From the NCBI GenBank assembly GCA_002421005.1, contig DIJC01000015.1, positions 167,205 through 190,627 on the forward strand: a DNA stretch of 23,423 bases, in the 5' to 3' direction. The notes beneath the pieces are model-generated. The model was not told the origin of the DNA and ran no database searches. It saw nothing but the letters and a program-made list of their open reading frames with translations. Of the stretch, positions 7,021 through 15,021 are shown in pieces. The translations under genes were made by a program, and so were the position numbers. Source of the DNA: Enterobacteriaceae bacterium UBA5654 (GTDB lineage Bacteria; Pseudomonadota; Gammaproteobacteria; Enterobacterales; Enterobacteriaceae). The stretch's first letter is position 1. The number at the start of each line of letters is the position of its first letter.

Positions 7021-8162
7021 TGACCTGCTCCTTGTGACGGTTTACAGACGTAGAAGGTTTCTTTAATACCGGTCTTCGCTTCATACTGCTCCGCGACCGC
7101 TTTTTGCACGCGATCGACCAGCGCTTCCGGCATCAGCGCGACGATACACCCGCCGAAGCCGCCGCCGGTCATCCGCACACCGCCTTTATCACCGATTTCT
7201 GCTTTCACAATCTCGACCAGAGTGTCGATTTGTGGCACGGTGATTTCAAAGTCGTCGCGCATCGACGCGTGGGATTCGGCCATCAACTGGCCCATGCGTT
7301 GCAGATCGCCTTTCTCCAGCGCTTCTGCGGCTTCCACCGTGCGGATATTTTCCGTCAGCACGTGACGCACGCGTTTGGCAACCACCGGATCAAGCTCGTT
7401 TGCCACGGTATTAAACTCCTCCAGCTTAACATCGCGCAGGGCAGGCTGCTGGAAGAAACGCGCGCCGGTCTCACACTGCTCGCGGCGGGTGTTGTATTCG
7501 CTGCCCACCAGGGTGCGTTTAAAGTTACTGTTGATGATCACTACCGCCACGCCTACCGGCATGGAAACGGCTTTGGTGCCGAGGGTGCGACAGTCAATCA
7601 GCAGGGCATGATCTTTCTTGCCCAGCGCGGAGATCAACTGGTCCATAATCCCGCAGTTGCAGCCCACGAACTGGTTTTCGGCTTCCTGGCCGTTAAGGGC
7701 GATCTGCGCGCCGTCCAGCGGCAGATGGTAAAGCTGCTGAAACACGGTGCCGACCGCCACTTCCAGCGATGCCGACGAGCTTAAGCCTGCGCCCTGCGGC
7801 ACATTGCCGCTGATCACCAGATCCGCGCCGCCAAAACTGGCATTACGCTGCTGGAGGTGTTTAACCACCCCGCGCACATAGTTTGACCACTGCTGAGTGT
7901 CATGCGCCACAATCGCCTCATCCAGCGAAAACTCATCGATTTGATTATCGTAGTCGGCGGCGATAACGCGCACGGTGCGGTCTTCGCGTGCTGCACAGCT
8001 GATAACCGTCTGGTAATCAATCGCGCAGGGCAACACAAAACCGTCGTTGTAGTCGGTGTGTTCACCGATCAAATTTACGCGGCCCGGTGCCTGAATGACA
8101 TGAGTGGCAGGGTAGCCGAATTTTTCAGCAAACAGGGACTGGGTTTTCTCTTTCAGACTCAT
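7014..8162 (-). CDS. galK: Galactokinase GalK
   Basis: GalK phosphorylates alpha-D-galactose with ATP to galactose 1-phosphate, the entry step of the Leloir pathway. It is a GHMP-superfamily kinase of 382 aa, as in E. coli. The signature PGRVNLIGEHTDYN is at 26-39, the ATP-loop GAGLSSSASLEVA at 124-136, the catalytic Asp174 in CGIMDQ, and the C-terminal GGGFGGCIVAL motif is also present. The GGAG ribosome-binding site precedes the ATG at 8162. galT ends only 2 bp upstream and galM overlaps the stop, so this is a tightly packed operon. Confidence 0.98.
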   Translation of the reverse strand: MSLKEKTQSLFAEKFGYPATHVIQAPGRVNLIGEHTDYNDGFVLPCAIDYQTVISCAAREDRTVRVIAADYDNQIDEFSLDEAIVAHDTQQWSNYVRGVVKHLQQRNASFGGADLVISGNVPQGAGLSSSASLEVAVGTVFQQLYHLPLDGAQIALNGQEAENQFVGCNCGIMDQLISALGKKDHALLIDCRTLGTKAVSMPVGVAVVIINSNFKRTLVGSEYNTRREQCETGARFFQQPALRDVKLEEFNTVANELDPVVAKRVRHVLTENIRTVEAAEALEKGDLQRMGQLMAESHASMRDDFEITVPQIDTLVEIVKAEIGDKGGVRMTGGGFGGCIVALMPEALVDRVQKAVAEQYEAKTGIKETFYVCKPSQGAGQC

Positions 8163-8164
8163 TG

Positions 8165-9211
8165 TTATTCTCCGGATTCGCGAAAATGGACGTCGCTGAC
8201 CGCACGCAGGCGCTCTGCGGCTTGTTCTGCGGTGAGATCGCGCTGGGTTTCTGCCAGCATCTCGTAGCCCACCATAAATTTACGCACGGTAGCGGAGCGC
8301 AGCAGCGGCGGATAAAAGTGCGCGTGCAGCTGCCAGTGCGGGTTTTCTTCGCCGTTAAACGGCGCGCCGTGCCAGCCCATAGAGTAGGGGAAAGAGCACT
8401 GAAACAGGTTATCGTAACGGCTGGTGAGTTTTTTGAGCGCCAGCGCCAGATCGCGATTTTGTTCGTCGGTTAAATCGGTGATCCGCAATACGTGGGCTTT
8501 CGGCAGCAGCAGCGTTTCAAACGGCCACGCGGCCCAGTACGGCACCACCGCCAGCCAGTGTTCGGTTTCAACGACCGTCCGGCTGCCGTCCGCCATCTCG
8601 CGCTGAACGTAATCGACCAGCATCGGAGAACCCTGTTCACCGTAGTAGGCTTTTTGCAGCCGGTCTTCGCGCTCAATTTCGTTAGGCAGGAAGCTGTTCG
8701 CCCAGACCTGCCCGTGCGGATGGGGATTGGAGCAGCCCATCGCTGCGCCTTTGTTCTCAAAAACCTGCACCCACGGATAGTCAGCGCCTAATTCTGCCGT
8801 TTGCTGTTGCCAGGTCTCGACGATTTCGGTCAGCGCAGGCACGCTGAGTTCCGGCAGCGTTTTGCTGTGATCGGGAGAAAAGCAGATCACCCGGCTGGTA
8901 CCGCGCGCGCTCTGGCAGCGCATTAAAGGATCGTCGCTGTCCGGCGCGTCCGGGGTGTCGGTCATCAGCGCGGCGAAATCGTTGGTGAAAACGTAAGTGC
9001 CTTTGTAGTCCGGGTTTTTATCGCCAGTGACGCGGGTATTGCCAGCACACAGGAAACAGTCAGGATCGTGCGCGGGCAGCTTTTGCTGCGAAGGCGTTTC
9101 CTGCGCCCCCTGCCAGGGACGTTTTGCGCGGTGCGGCGAAACGAGAACCCACTGCCCGGTTAAGGGGTTATAGCGGCGGTGCGGATGATCGACCGGATTA
9201 AATTGTGTCAT
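8165..9211 (-). CDS. galT: Galactose-1-phosphate uridylyltransferase GalT
   Basis: GalT exchanges UDP between UDP-glucose and galactose 1-phosphate. The 348-aa product has the nucleophile His166 in SNPHPHGQ and zinc ligands Cys52, Cys55 (CFLC), His115 and His164. The start is the ATG at 9211, with AAGGA 7 bases upstream. The preceding in-frame GTG would add one residue and is not the family start. galE ends 9 bp upstream and galK starts 2 bp downstream. Confidence 0.98.
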   Translation of the reverse strand: MTQFNPVDHPHRRYNPLTGQWVLVSPHRAKRPWQGAQETPSQQKLPAHDPDCFLCAGNTRVTGDKNPDYKGTYVFTNDFAALMTDTPDAPDSDDPLMRCQSARGTSRVICFSPDHSKTLPELSVPALTEIVETWQQQTAELGADYPWVQVFENKGAAMGCSNPHPHGQVWANSFLPNEIEREDRLQKAYYGEQGSPMLVDYVQREMADGSRTVVETEHWLAVVPYWAAWPFETLLLPKAHVLRITDLTDEQNRDLALALKKLTSRYDNLFQCSFPYSMGWHGAPFNGEENPHWQLHAHFYPPLLRSATVRKFMVGYEMLAETQRDLTAEQAAERLRAVSDVHFRESGE

Positions 9212-9220
9212 CACTGTTCC

Positions 9221-10237
9221 TTAGTCTGAATAACCCTGGGGATGGCGTGACTGCCAGTGCCAGGTGTCCTGTGCCATTTCATCGAGATTGCGGGTAACGC
9301 GCCAGTCCAGTTCTTTATCGGCTTTGCTGGCATCTGCCCAGTAAGCGGGGAGATCGCCATCGCGACGCGGGGCGAAATGGTAGTTAAGCGGTTTGCCGCA
9401 GGCTTTACTGAAAGCGTTAACCACATCCAGTACGCTGCTGCCGACGCCCGCACCGAGGTTATAAATATGCACGCCCGGCTTGTCCGCCAGTTTTTGCATG
9501 GCGGCAACGTGACCGTCTGCCAGATCCATAACGTGAATATAATCACGCACGCCGGTACCGTCTTGCGTCGGGTAATCGTTGCCAAAAATGGCCAGCGATT
9601 CGCGGCGGCCCACGGCAACCTGGGCGATATACGGCATCAGGTTATTCGGGATACCCTGCGGATCTTCACCCATATCTCCCGACGGATGCGCGCCAACCGG
9701 GTTAAAGTAGCGCAGCAGGGCAATACTCCACTCCGGCTGGGCTTTTTGCAGATCGGTAAGGATTTGTTCGACCATCAGTTTACTTTTGCCATACGGGCTT
9801 TGCGGCGTGCCGGTAGGGAAACTTTCAACATAAGGGATTTTGGGCTGATCGCCGTAAACGGTCGCCGAGGAGCTAAAAATGAAATTTTTCACGTTGGCCG
9901 CGCGCATCGCAGAAATCAGACGCAGGGTGCCGTTAACGTTGTTATCATAATATTCCAGCGGTTTCGCCACCGACTCACCGACGGCTTTCAGACCGGCGAA
10001 ATGGATCACCGCATCAATGGCGTGATCGTGCAGGATCTCGGTCATCAGCGGCTCGTTACGGATATCGCCTTCCACAAAGGTCGGTTGCTTACCGCCAAGG
10101 CGCTCAATAACCGGCATTACGCTGCGCTTGCTGTTGCACAGATTGTCCAGAATGATGACCTCGTGGCCATTTTGCAGCAGTTGCACACAGGTATGACTTC
10201 CAATGTAACCGCTACCACCCGTAACCAGAACTCTCAT
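9221..10237 (-). CDS. galE: UDP-glucose 4-epimerase GalE
   Basis: GalE interconverts UDP-galactose and UDP-glucose using bound NAD, closing the Leloir cycle and feeding cell-surface glycans. The 338-aa SDR-family product has the NAD-binding TGGSGYIG (6-13), Ser124, and the YxxxK pair Tyr149 and Lys153. The start at 10237 is chosen over one five codons upstream because GGAG lies 7 bases before it and the family starts MRVLVTGG. It is the first gene of galETKM. The internal GalR/GalS operator lies inside its first codons (10203-10218). Confidence 0.98.
   Translation of the reverse strand: MRVLVTGGSGYIGSHTCVQLLQNGHEVIILDNLCNSKRSVMPVIERLGGKQPTFVEGDIRNEPLMTEILHDHAIDAVIHFAGLKAVGESVAKPLEYYDNNVNGTLRLISAMRAANVKNFIFSSSATVYGDQPKIPYVESFPTGTPQSPYGKSKLMVEQILTDLQKAQPEWSIALLRYFNPVGAHPSGDMGEDPQGIPNNLMPYIAQVAVGRRESLAIFGNDYPTQDGTGVRDYIHVMDLADGHVAAMQKLADKPGVHIYNLGAGVGSSVLDVVNAFSKACGKPLNYHFAPRRDGDLPAYWADASKADKELDWRVTRNLDEMAQDTWHWQSRHPQGYSD
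10203..10218 (-). promoter_or_regulatory. Internal gal operator (galOI)
   Basis: On the minus strand it reads GTGGTAGCGGTTACAT, within galE codons 7-12. It is identical to what I recall of the E. coli internal operator. Its centre is 113 bp from the external operator, the spacing used for GalR-HU DNA looping. Confidence 0.88.
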
Positions 10238-10557
10238 ATTTCGCTCCATCATGCTTATGATATGTCATTAAGATAGCATAACAAAGATGTGAAAAGTGTG
10301 ACATGGGATATGTTTGTGGAATCGCTTACACTGGCGCGCAGAACGGCGAGATTTTTCTGTAAAACCATTTAAATCATTGGGTTAGACTGAGGTGTGATAA
10401 ATCCTAAAATAAGTTGCCCGCAACGCGTGTATTTGTGTCTTTTCGCTGCGGGATACAAGCACTGATGAGCTCAATTTACTCAGCCGTGGCGGGCGGTCAG
10501 GCACGCTGGCAGGGCCTACCGTTATCGCACCCGCGAGCGGGCGGATCTGCGCTTCGC
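10238..10557. other. modF-galE intergenic region
   Basis: No gene is supported in these 320 bp. The galE-proximal third holds the gal promoter and operator. The modF-proximal part (about 10480-10557) is GC-rich with short imperfect hairpins (for example CCCG-CTCG-CGGG on the minus strand) but no U-tract. No convincing modF terminator is visible. A fragment reading GGGCCTACCG recalls an eroded REP element, but too weakly to call. Confidence 0.6.
10270..10331 (-). promoter_or_regulatory. gal promoter region with CRP site and external operator (galOE)
   Basis: The minus strand carries GTGTAAGCGATTCCAC (10316-10331), a good match to the GalR/GalS consensus. A CRP-like site covers 10288-10303 (plus strand TGTGA-N6-TGACA). 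Two overlapping -10 boxes follow: TATGCT (10275-10280, P2-like) and TATCTT (10270-10275, P1-like). This is the same architecture as the E. coli gal P1/P2 promoters. Confidence 0.88.
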
Positions 10558-12027
10558 TTAACGCTTTTCCAGCTCGTAACGGTAGCTTTCACCCTCCGGC
10601 ACAAACGCCAGCCGGTGGGTGATGCACCCCGGCGCGTCTTCGGCATGATGAGACACAAACAGCAGCTGTGTTTCACCTTCGCCAATTAAAATATCAATAA
10701 ACCGGCGCACCAGCTGACGGTTAAGCGGGTCCAGACCCTGAAGCGGTTCGTCGAGGATCAGCAGCGTCGGATGCTTTACCAGCGCGCGGGCAATCAGTGC
10801 CAGCCGCTGCTGTCCCCAGGAAAGGCTGTGAAACGGCGCATCAGCGGTACGGGCATCAATACCCAGAACATCCAGCCAGCCCTGCGCCAGCTTATGCTGC
10901 CGATCCGATACCGCCTGATAAATGCCAATCGAGTCAAAATAGCCTGACAAAATAACGTTGCGCACGTTGGTACTGACGCGATAATCAAGATGCAGGCTGC
11001 TGCTGACGTAGCCAATGTGCTTTTTAATATCCCAGATAGTTTCGCCACTGCCGCGACGGCGGCCAAACAGGGTCAGATCGTTACTGTAGCCCTGCGGATG
11101 ATCGCCGGTGATCAGGCTTAGCAGGGTGGATTTTCCCGCGCCGTTAGGCCCGATAATTTGCCAGTGCTCACCCGGCTGCACCGTCCAGCTTAAATGACTG
11201 AGAACAGGACGATCGTTATACGACACCACCGCATCGTTGAGCACAATGCGCGGCGCGTTGGCAGGCAGCGTCAGGCGGACAGAAGGTTCGTCGGATTCAG
11301 GAAGCTGAATACCGTCCAGACGCTCACTATGCGCCAGTTGCCCGATCAGCGCCTGCTGAAGCAGCGCGTCCTTTTCGCCGGTGTCGATCAGCGTACAGTC
11401 CGCCAGCACGCCCGCGTACTGCACAAATGCCGGGATTTCATCGAAGCGGTTGAGCACCAGCACCAGCGTGTATCCCGACTGATGCAGCGTGGCAAGCAAC
11501 CCGGCCAGCTGCTCGCGCGACAACACATCCAGTCCGTCAAAGGGCTCATCAAGGATCAGCAAATCCGGCTCGCTCATCAGCGCCTGGCACAATAATGTTT
11601 TGCGGGTTTCGCCGGTGGAGAGATATTTAAAACGACGGGAAAGGAGTGGAGTAATACCAAACTGCGCGGCAAGACGGGCGCAGCGTTCAGGATCGTTGAC
11701 GTCTGCCTGAATAATTTCCGCCGTCGTCCGTCCGGTGTCCTCTTCGCCCGGACTAAGCAAATCGGTGTTATTGCGCTGCCATTCATCGCTCACCAGCTTT
11801 TGTAACTGCTCGAAGGAGAGGCGGGTGGTGCGTGAAAAATCACTCTGGCGGGTGCCTTTTGTCAGCGAAAGCTCTCCCGACAGCGCCCGCGCCAGCGCGG
11901 ATTTGCCGCTGCCGTTAGTGCCGACGAAGGCCCAGCTCTCGCCCGCACGCAGCGTCAAATCATTAATCGTTAACCGGCGCGCTTCCCCCAACTGAAACGT
12001 GCCTTGCGAAATATGCAACAATGACAT
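10558..12027 (-). CDS. modF: ModF, tandem ABC-type ATP-binding protein
   Basis: This is a 489-aa protein with two ABC ATPase domains and no membrane part, against 490 aa for E. coli ModF. Walker A motifs are GTNGSGKS (36-43) and GPNGAGKST (293-301). Signature motifs are LSTGE (136-140) and LSWGQQR (402-408). Walker B motifs are LLILDEPFDGLD (157-168) and LLILDEPLQGLD (422-433). It is linked to molybdate metabolism (photorepair protein PhrA in older literature), but its exact role is unsettled. It lies 66 bp downstream of modE and is probably co-transcribed with it. A TTGACA hexamer in the gap might give extra initiation. Confidence 0.95.
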   Translation of the reverse strand: MSLLHISQGTFQLGEARRLTINDLTLRAGESWAFVGTNGSGKSALARALSGELSLTKGTRQSDFSRTTRLSFEQLQKLVSDEWQRNNTDLLSPGEEDTGRTTAEIIQADVNDPERCARLAAQFGITPLLSRRFKYLSTGETRKTLLCQALMSEPDLLILDEPFDGLDVLSREQLAGLLATLHQSGYTLVLVLNRFDEIPAFVQYAGVLADCTLIDTGEKDALLQQALIGQLAHSERLDGIQLPESDEPSVRLTLPANAPRIVLNDAVVSYNDRPVLSHLSWTVQPGEHWQIIGPNGAGKSTLLSLITGDHPQGYSNDLTLFGRRRGSGETIWDIKKHIGYVSSSLHLDYRVSTNVRNVILSGYFDSIGIYQAVSDRQHKLAQGWLDVLGIDARTADAPFHSLSWGQQRLALIARALVKHPTLLILDEPLQGLDPLNRQLVRRFIDILIGEGETQLLFVSHHAEDAPGCITHRLAFVPEGESYRYELEKR

Positions 12028-12093
12028 GATTTATCCCGTTTTTTGCAGTATTTCAAACAGGGATACGATTTCCTGAAGGGAATGTCAATTCGC

Positions 12094-12882
12094 TTAACAC
12101 AGCGTGGCGATGATTGCCCGGTCAGCGTTGAAATAAGCAATGACTTCGTTCCCCTCTGCCAGCCCTGCCGCCTGCGCGGTGGGGAGCGTGGCGCACAGGA
12201 TCTGACCATCCGCCAGGGTCATCAACACTTCGCACTGCTCCGTGCCGCGCTCAACGTGGTGAATAATGCCGGTAAGCTGGTTATCTGCCGTCGCTGCCTG
12301 CGCGCGATCTGCCGTGACGTTGACCCACGGCGCTTTCAGCAATACCAGCACCTCTTTACCCTCATCAAGGCCGAGCCGTTCACCGCTTTGCGCCGTAATC
12401 GCGACTTTCAGCCGGGTGGTGCCGTCGGCCAGCAGCACGTCAATATGCTGCTGTACCCGATCATCGTCGCGCGCCATTACCGTGCCGAACCACTGATTGC
12501 GGGCGCTGGTTTGCAGGGAAAAGCGGGAAATTGCCGCCAGCAGGCTGTTCAGCGGCAGCGCATCGTCGTCGCTCAGCACATCAAAGGCTTTTTGCTGGAT
12601 TTGCGCCAGCAGATCGTAAAGCTGAATCAGCCGCTGACCATAACGCGTCAGCACTGCGCCACCGCCGCCTTTACCACCGGTAGCGCGATCCACCAGCGGC
12701 TGCTCGCTTAACTGATTCATCTCGTTAATCGCATCCCACGCGCTTTTGTAGCTGATGCCTGCATTTTTCGCGCCCTGGCTAATCGAACCGGTTTGTTCAA
12801 TGTGTTTAAGCAAGGCGATACGACGTGGATCGGCGAAAAGACGCTGCTGGAGTTTGAGAGTGAGGAGGATTTCAGCCTGCAT
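12094..12882 (-). CDS. modE: Molybdate-responsive transcriptional regulator ModE
   Basis: ModE binds molybdate, represses modABC and activates molybdoenzyme and moa genes. The 262-aa product has an N-terminal winged HTH (about 20-80, including SISQGAKNAGISYKSAWDAI and the glycine run GGKGGGG at 69-75) and two C-terminal Mop-type molybdate-binding domains (about 125-262, first one starting SARNQWFGTV). The start at 12882 (MQAEILLTL) is chosen because AGGA lies 7 bases upstream; the Met at 12888 is too close to it. It is divergent from acrZ and modABC, where its operator is recognisable. Confidence 0.97.
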   Translation of the reverse strand: MQAEILLTLKLQQRLFADPRRIALLKHIEQTGSISQGAKNAGISYKSAWDAINEMNQLSEQPLVDRATGGKGGGGAVLTRYGQRLIQLYDLLAQIQQKAFDVLSDDDALPLNSLLAAISRFSLQTSARNQWFGTVMARDDDRVQQHIDVLLADGTTRLKVAITAQSGERLGLDEGKEVLVLLKAPWVNVTADRAQAATADNQLTGIIHHVERGTEQCEVLMTLADGQILCATLPTAQAAGLAEGNEVIAYFNADRAIIATLC

Positions 12883-13253
12883 AACCATGTCCTGGCAAAA
12901 AGGGTATTGTGACGTAAACACTCGCTGACGCCAACCCATTGTAGGATAAGTACGTGAGAATATATCGAGGGTTACTATTTTATTAAATCATTTATCTGAG
13001 AAGGCCATTGCTGATTGAAAACATTTATTGTTAACGGCAAATAAGGGAATTATACGGGCAGCCGTTTTATTATTAATCTCAATACGCTAATAATTTATTC
13101 ACATATAGTTTTACCTCGCAATGATAATTGGTAAAGTGGTTGTCCTTCCCCCCGCACCACAGACACAGACCCTTTCCCCCACCGCACAAAAGGGGAGTGC
13201 TTTTTGCCCATTTCTCGTTACAATAAAACCATTCACAATATCTGGAGTTCACC
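12883..13253. other. Divergent modE-acrZ intergenic region
   Basis: No gene is supported in these 371 bp. A possible modE -10 (TACAAT on the minus strand, 12938-12943) lacks a good -35. On the plus strand TACAAT (13219-13224) is a likely acrZ -10 with a poor -35 (AGTGCT, 13196-13201). The segment 13181-13200 partly resembles a mar/sox/rob box (GCAC core, about 9 of 14 constrained positions) placed over that -35. E. coli acrZ is MarA/SoxS/Rob-controlled, but this match is too weak to assert. A 6-bp stem (AACGGC 13033-13038, GCCGTT 13061-13066) is also present. Confidence 0.5.
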
Positions 13254-13403
13254 ATGTTAGAGTTGTTGAAAAGTCTGCTTTTTGCTGTAGTCATGGTCCC
13301 AGTGGTGATGGCGATCATCCTGGGATTAATCTACGGCCTCGGCGAAGTGTTTAACGTCTTCTCCGGTATCGGTCGCAAAGACCGCTCTGAGCAGCGCCGC
13401 TGA
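13254..13403 (+). CDS. acrZ: AcrAB-TolC efflux pump accessory small protein AcrZ
   Basis: AcrZ is a 49-aa single-helix inner-membrane protein that binds AcrB and adjusts the pump's export of some drugs. The sequence begins MLELLKSLLFAVVMVPVVMA and continues through a glycine-containing helix to a charged tail (RKDRSEQRR). It is near identical to E. coli AcrZ (49 aa) up to residue 40. The tail differs, being more basic here. GGAG lies 7 bases before the ATG, and a strong terminator follows 8 bp after the stop, so it is a monocistronic unit between modE and modA. Confidence 0.97.
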   Translation: MLELLKSLLFAVVMVPVVMAIILGLIYGLGEVFNVFSGIGRKDRSEQRR

Positions 13404-13411
13404 TCCCCCCG

Positions 13412-13436
13412 ACGCCCGCTTTTGCGGGCGTTTCCC
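13412..13436 (+). terminator. Terminator of acrZ
   Basis: ACGCCCGC (13412-13419), loop TTTT and GCGGGCGT (13424-13431) form a perfect 8-bp GC-rich stem, followed by a short pyrimidine tract (TTCCCTTC). Confidence 0.85.
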
Positions 13437-13512
13437 TTCAAGTTTTTCTCTTCATTGCCGATAGTCTACTTACAGAATGGGTGTAATAAACGCTGGGAAA
13501 TCCATGAGCATA

Positions 13513-13538
13513 TCGTTATATTATTTGATATATAACGA
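13513..13538 (+). promoter_or_regulatory. ModE operator of modABC
   Basis: TCGTTATAT (13513-13521) and ATATAACGA (13530-13538) are perfect 9-bp inverted repeats separated by 8 bp. They match the ModE half-site CGTTATAT. The site lies 18-44 bp before the modA start, where it would block transcription when molybdate is plentiful. The modA -10/-35 hexamers overlap this AT-rich site and cannot be fixed by eye. Confidence 0.88.
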
Positions 13539-13556
13539 CACTCACAGGAGTTACAG

Positions 13557-14330
13557 ATGGCACGTACATGGGTACGCTTTTTTGCAGGGGCAACATTAAC
13601 GCTGACCGTTGCCGGACACGCGCTGGCAGACGACGCAAAAGTCACGGTTTTTGCGGCGGCATCATTGACCAACGCCATGCAGGATATCGCGGCAGAATAT
13701 AAAAAAGAGAAAAACGTTGAGGTGGTGTCCTCCTTTGCGTCCTCCTCAACGCTGGCGAGGCAGATTGAAGCCGGTGCGCCTGCCGATCTGTTCATTTCTG
13801 CCGACCAGAAATGGATGGATTACGCGGTGGATAAAAAAGCGATTGATACTGCCAGCCGTGAAACATTGCTGGGCAACAGCCTGGTGGTTGTCGCGCCGAA
13901 AGCCAGCAAGCTCGGCGACGTCACCATTGACGGCAAAACCCAATGGACGCGCCTGCTGGACGGCGGGCGTCTGGCGGTAGGCGACCCGGATCATGTCCCG
14001 GCGGGCATCTACGCCAAAGAGGCGCTGCAAAAACTGGGCGCATGGGATACGCTATCGCCCAAACTGGCCCCGGCGGAAGATGTTCGCGGTGCGCTGGCGC
14101 TGGTTGAGCGTAACGAAGCGCCACTCGGCATCGTTTACGGCTCTGATGCGGTCGCCAGCAAAGGCGTGAAAGTCGTGGGGACTTTCCCGGAAGATTCCCA
14201 TCAAAAAGTAGAATACCCGCTGGCAATTATCGACGGGCATAAAAACGCGACGGTCAGCGCCTTTTACGACTATCTGAAAGGGCCGCAGGCGTCGGCTATC
14301 TTTAAACGTTACGGATTTACGACTCACTAA
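13557..14330 (+). CDS. modA: Molybdate ABC transporter periplasmic binding protein ModA
   Basis: ModA captures molybdate (and tungstate) in the periplasm and delivers it to ModBC. The 257-aa product equals E. coli in length. A Sec signal peptide covers residues 1-24 (MARTWVRFFAGATLTLTVAGHALA), with cleavage before DDAKVTVFAAASLT. The oxyanion-binding loops are intact, including FAAASLTNAM, ASSSTLARQIEAGAPADLFISAD and the VPAGIYAKEAL segment. GGAG lies 6-7 bases before the ATG, just after the ModE operator. Its TAA overlaps the modB ATG by one base. Confidence 0.98.
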   Translation: MARTWVRFFAGATLTLTVAGHALADDAKVTVFAAASLTNAMQDIAAEYKKEKNVEVVSSFASSSTLARQIEAGAPADLFISADQKWMDYAVDKKAIDTASRETLLGNSLVVVAPKASKLGDVTIDGKTQWTRLLDGGRLAVGDPDHVPAGIYAKEALQKLGAWDTLSPKLAPAEDVRGALALVERNEAPLGIVYGSDAVASKGVKVVGTFPEDSHQKVEYPLAIIDGHKNATVSAFYDYLKGPQASAIFKRYGFTTH

Positions 14331-15019
14331 TGATACTGACCGATCCCGAATGGCAGGCCGTGCTGCTGAGCCTTAAAGTGTCTTCTCTCGCAGTGTTATT
14401 CAGTTTGCCTTTTGGGATCTTCTTTGCCTGGTTGCTGGTTCGCCGTCGCTTTCCGGGCAAAGCGTTACTCGACAGCCTGCTTCATCTGCCGCTGGTACTG
14501 CCGCCGGTGGTGGTCGGTTATTTACTGCTCATCTCAATGGGGCGGCGTGGCGTGATTGGCGCGTGGCTGTATGACTGGTTTGGCATCACCCTCGCGTTTA
14601 GCTGGCGCGGTGCGGTGCTGGCGGCGGCGGTAATGTCTTTCCCGCTGATGGTCCGCGCAATCCGCCTTGGGCTGGAAGGCGTTGATATCAAGCTGGAACA
14701 GGCGGCGCGCACGCTGGGAGCCGGGCGGACGCGCGTTTTTCTGACCATCACGTTGCCGCTGATGCTGCCGGGCATTATCGTCGGTACGGTACTGGCCTTC
14801 GCCCGCTCGCTGGGCGAATTTGGCGCAACCATCACCTTTGTTTCCAATATTCCCGGTGAAACCCGCACCATCCCTTCTGCAATGTACACCCTGATCCAGA
14901 TGCCCGGCGGCGAAAGCGCGGCCGCGCGGCTGTGTATTATTTCGATTGTACTGGCGCTTATTTCCCTGCTCATTTCCGAGTGGCTGGCGCGCATTAGTCG
15001 TGAACGGACCGGGAGATAA
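14330..15019 (+). CDS. modB: Molybdate ABC transporter permease ModB
   Basis: ModB is the inner-membrane channel of the molybdate importer, working as a dimer with ModC ATPases. The 229-aa product has about five hydrophobic segments. The cytoplasmic EAA coupling loop is visible as EQAARTLGAGRTRVFLTITL, about two-thirds along, followed by LPGIIVGTVLAFARSLGEFGA. The ATG shares one base with the modA stop (TAATG), indicating translational coupling. modC starts 2 bp after its stop. Confidence 0.98.
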   Translation: MILTDPEWQAVLLSLKVSSLAVLFSLPFGIFFAWLLVRRRFPGKALLDSLLHLPLVLPPVVVGYLLLISMGRRGVIGAWLYDWFGITLAFSWRGAVLAAAVMSFPLMVRAIRLGLEGVDIKLEQAARTLGAGRTRVFLTITLPLMLPGIIVGTVLAFARSLGEFGATITFVSNIPGETRTIPSAMYTLIQMPGGESAAARLCIISIVLALISLLISEWLARISRERTGR

Positions 15020-15021
15020 TC

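Noticed and set aside
9257..10276. 339-codon open frame on the plus strand across galE
   Set aside because: It is antisense to the well-conserved galE and its promoter, with no recognisable protein family. Long antisense frames are common opposite GC-rich enterobacterial genes.
10480..10557. REP element or modF terminator
   Set aside because: Short GC-rich stems exist, but there is no U-tract and the match to REP consensus is fragmentary.
13181..13200. mar/sox/rob box upstream of acrZ
   Set aside because: Only the GCAC core and a few positions fit the consensus. It is mentioned with the intergenic region but not called.
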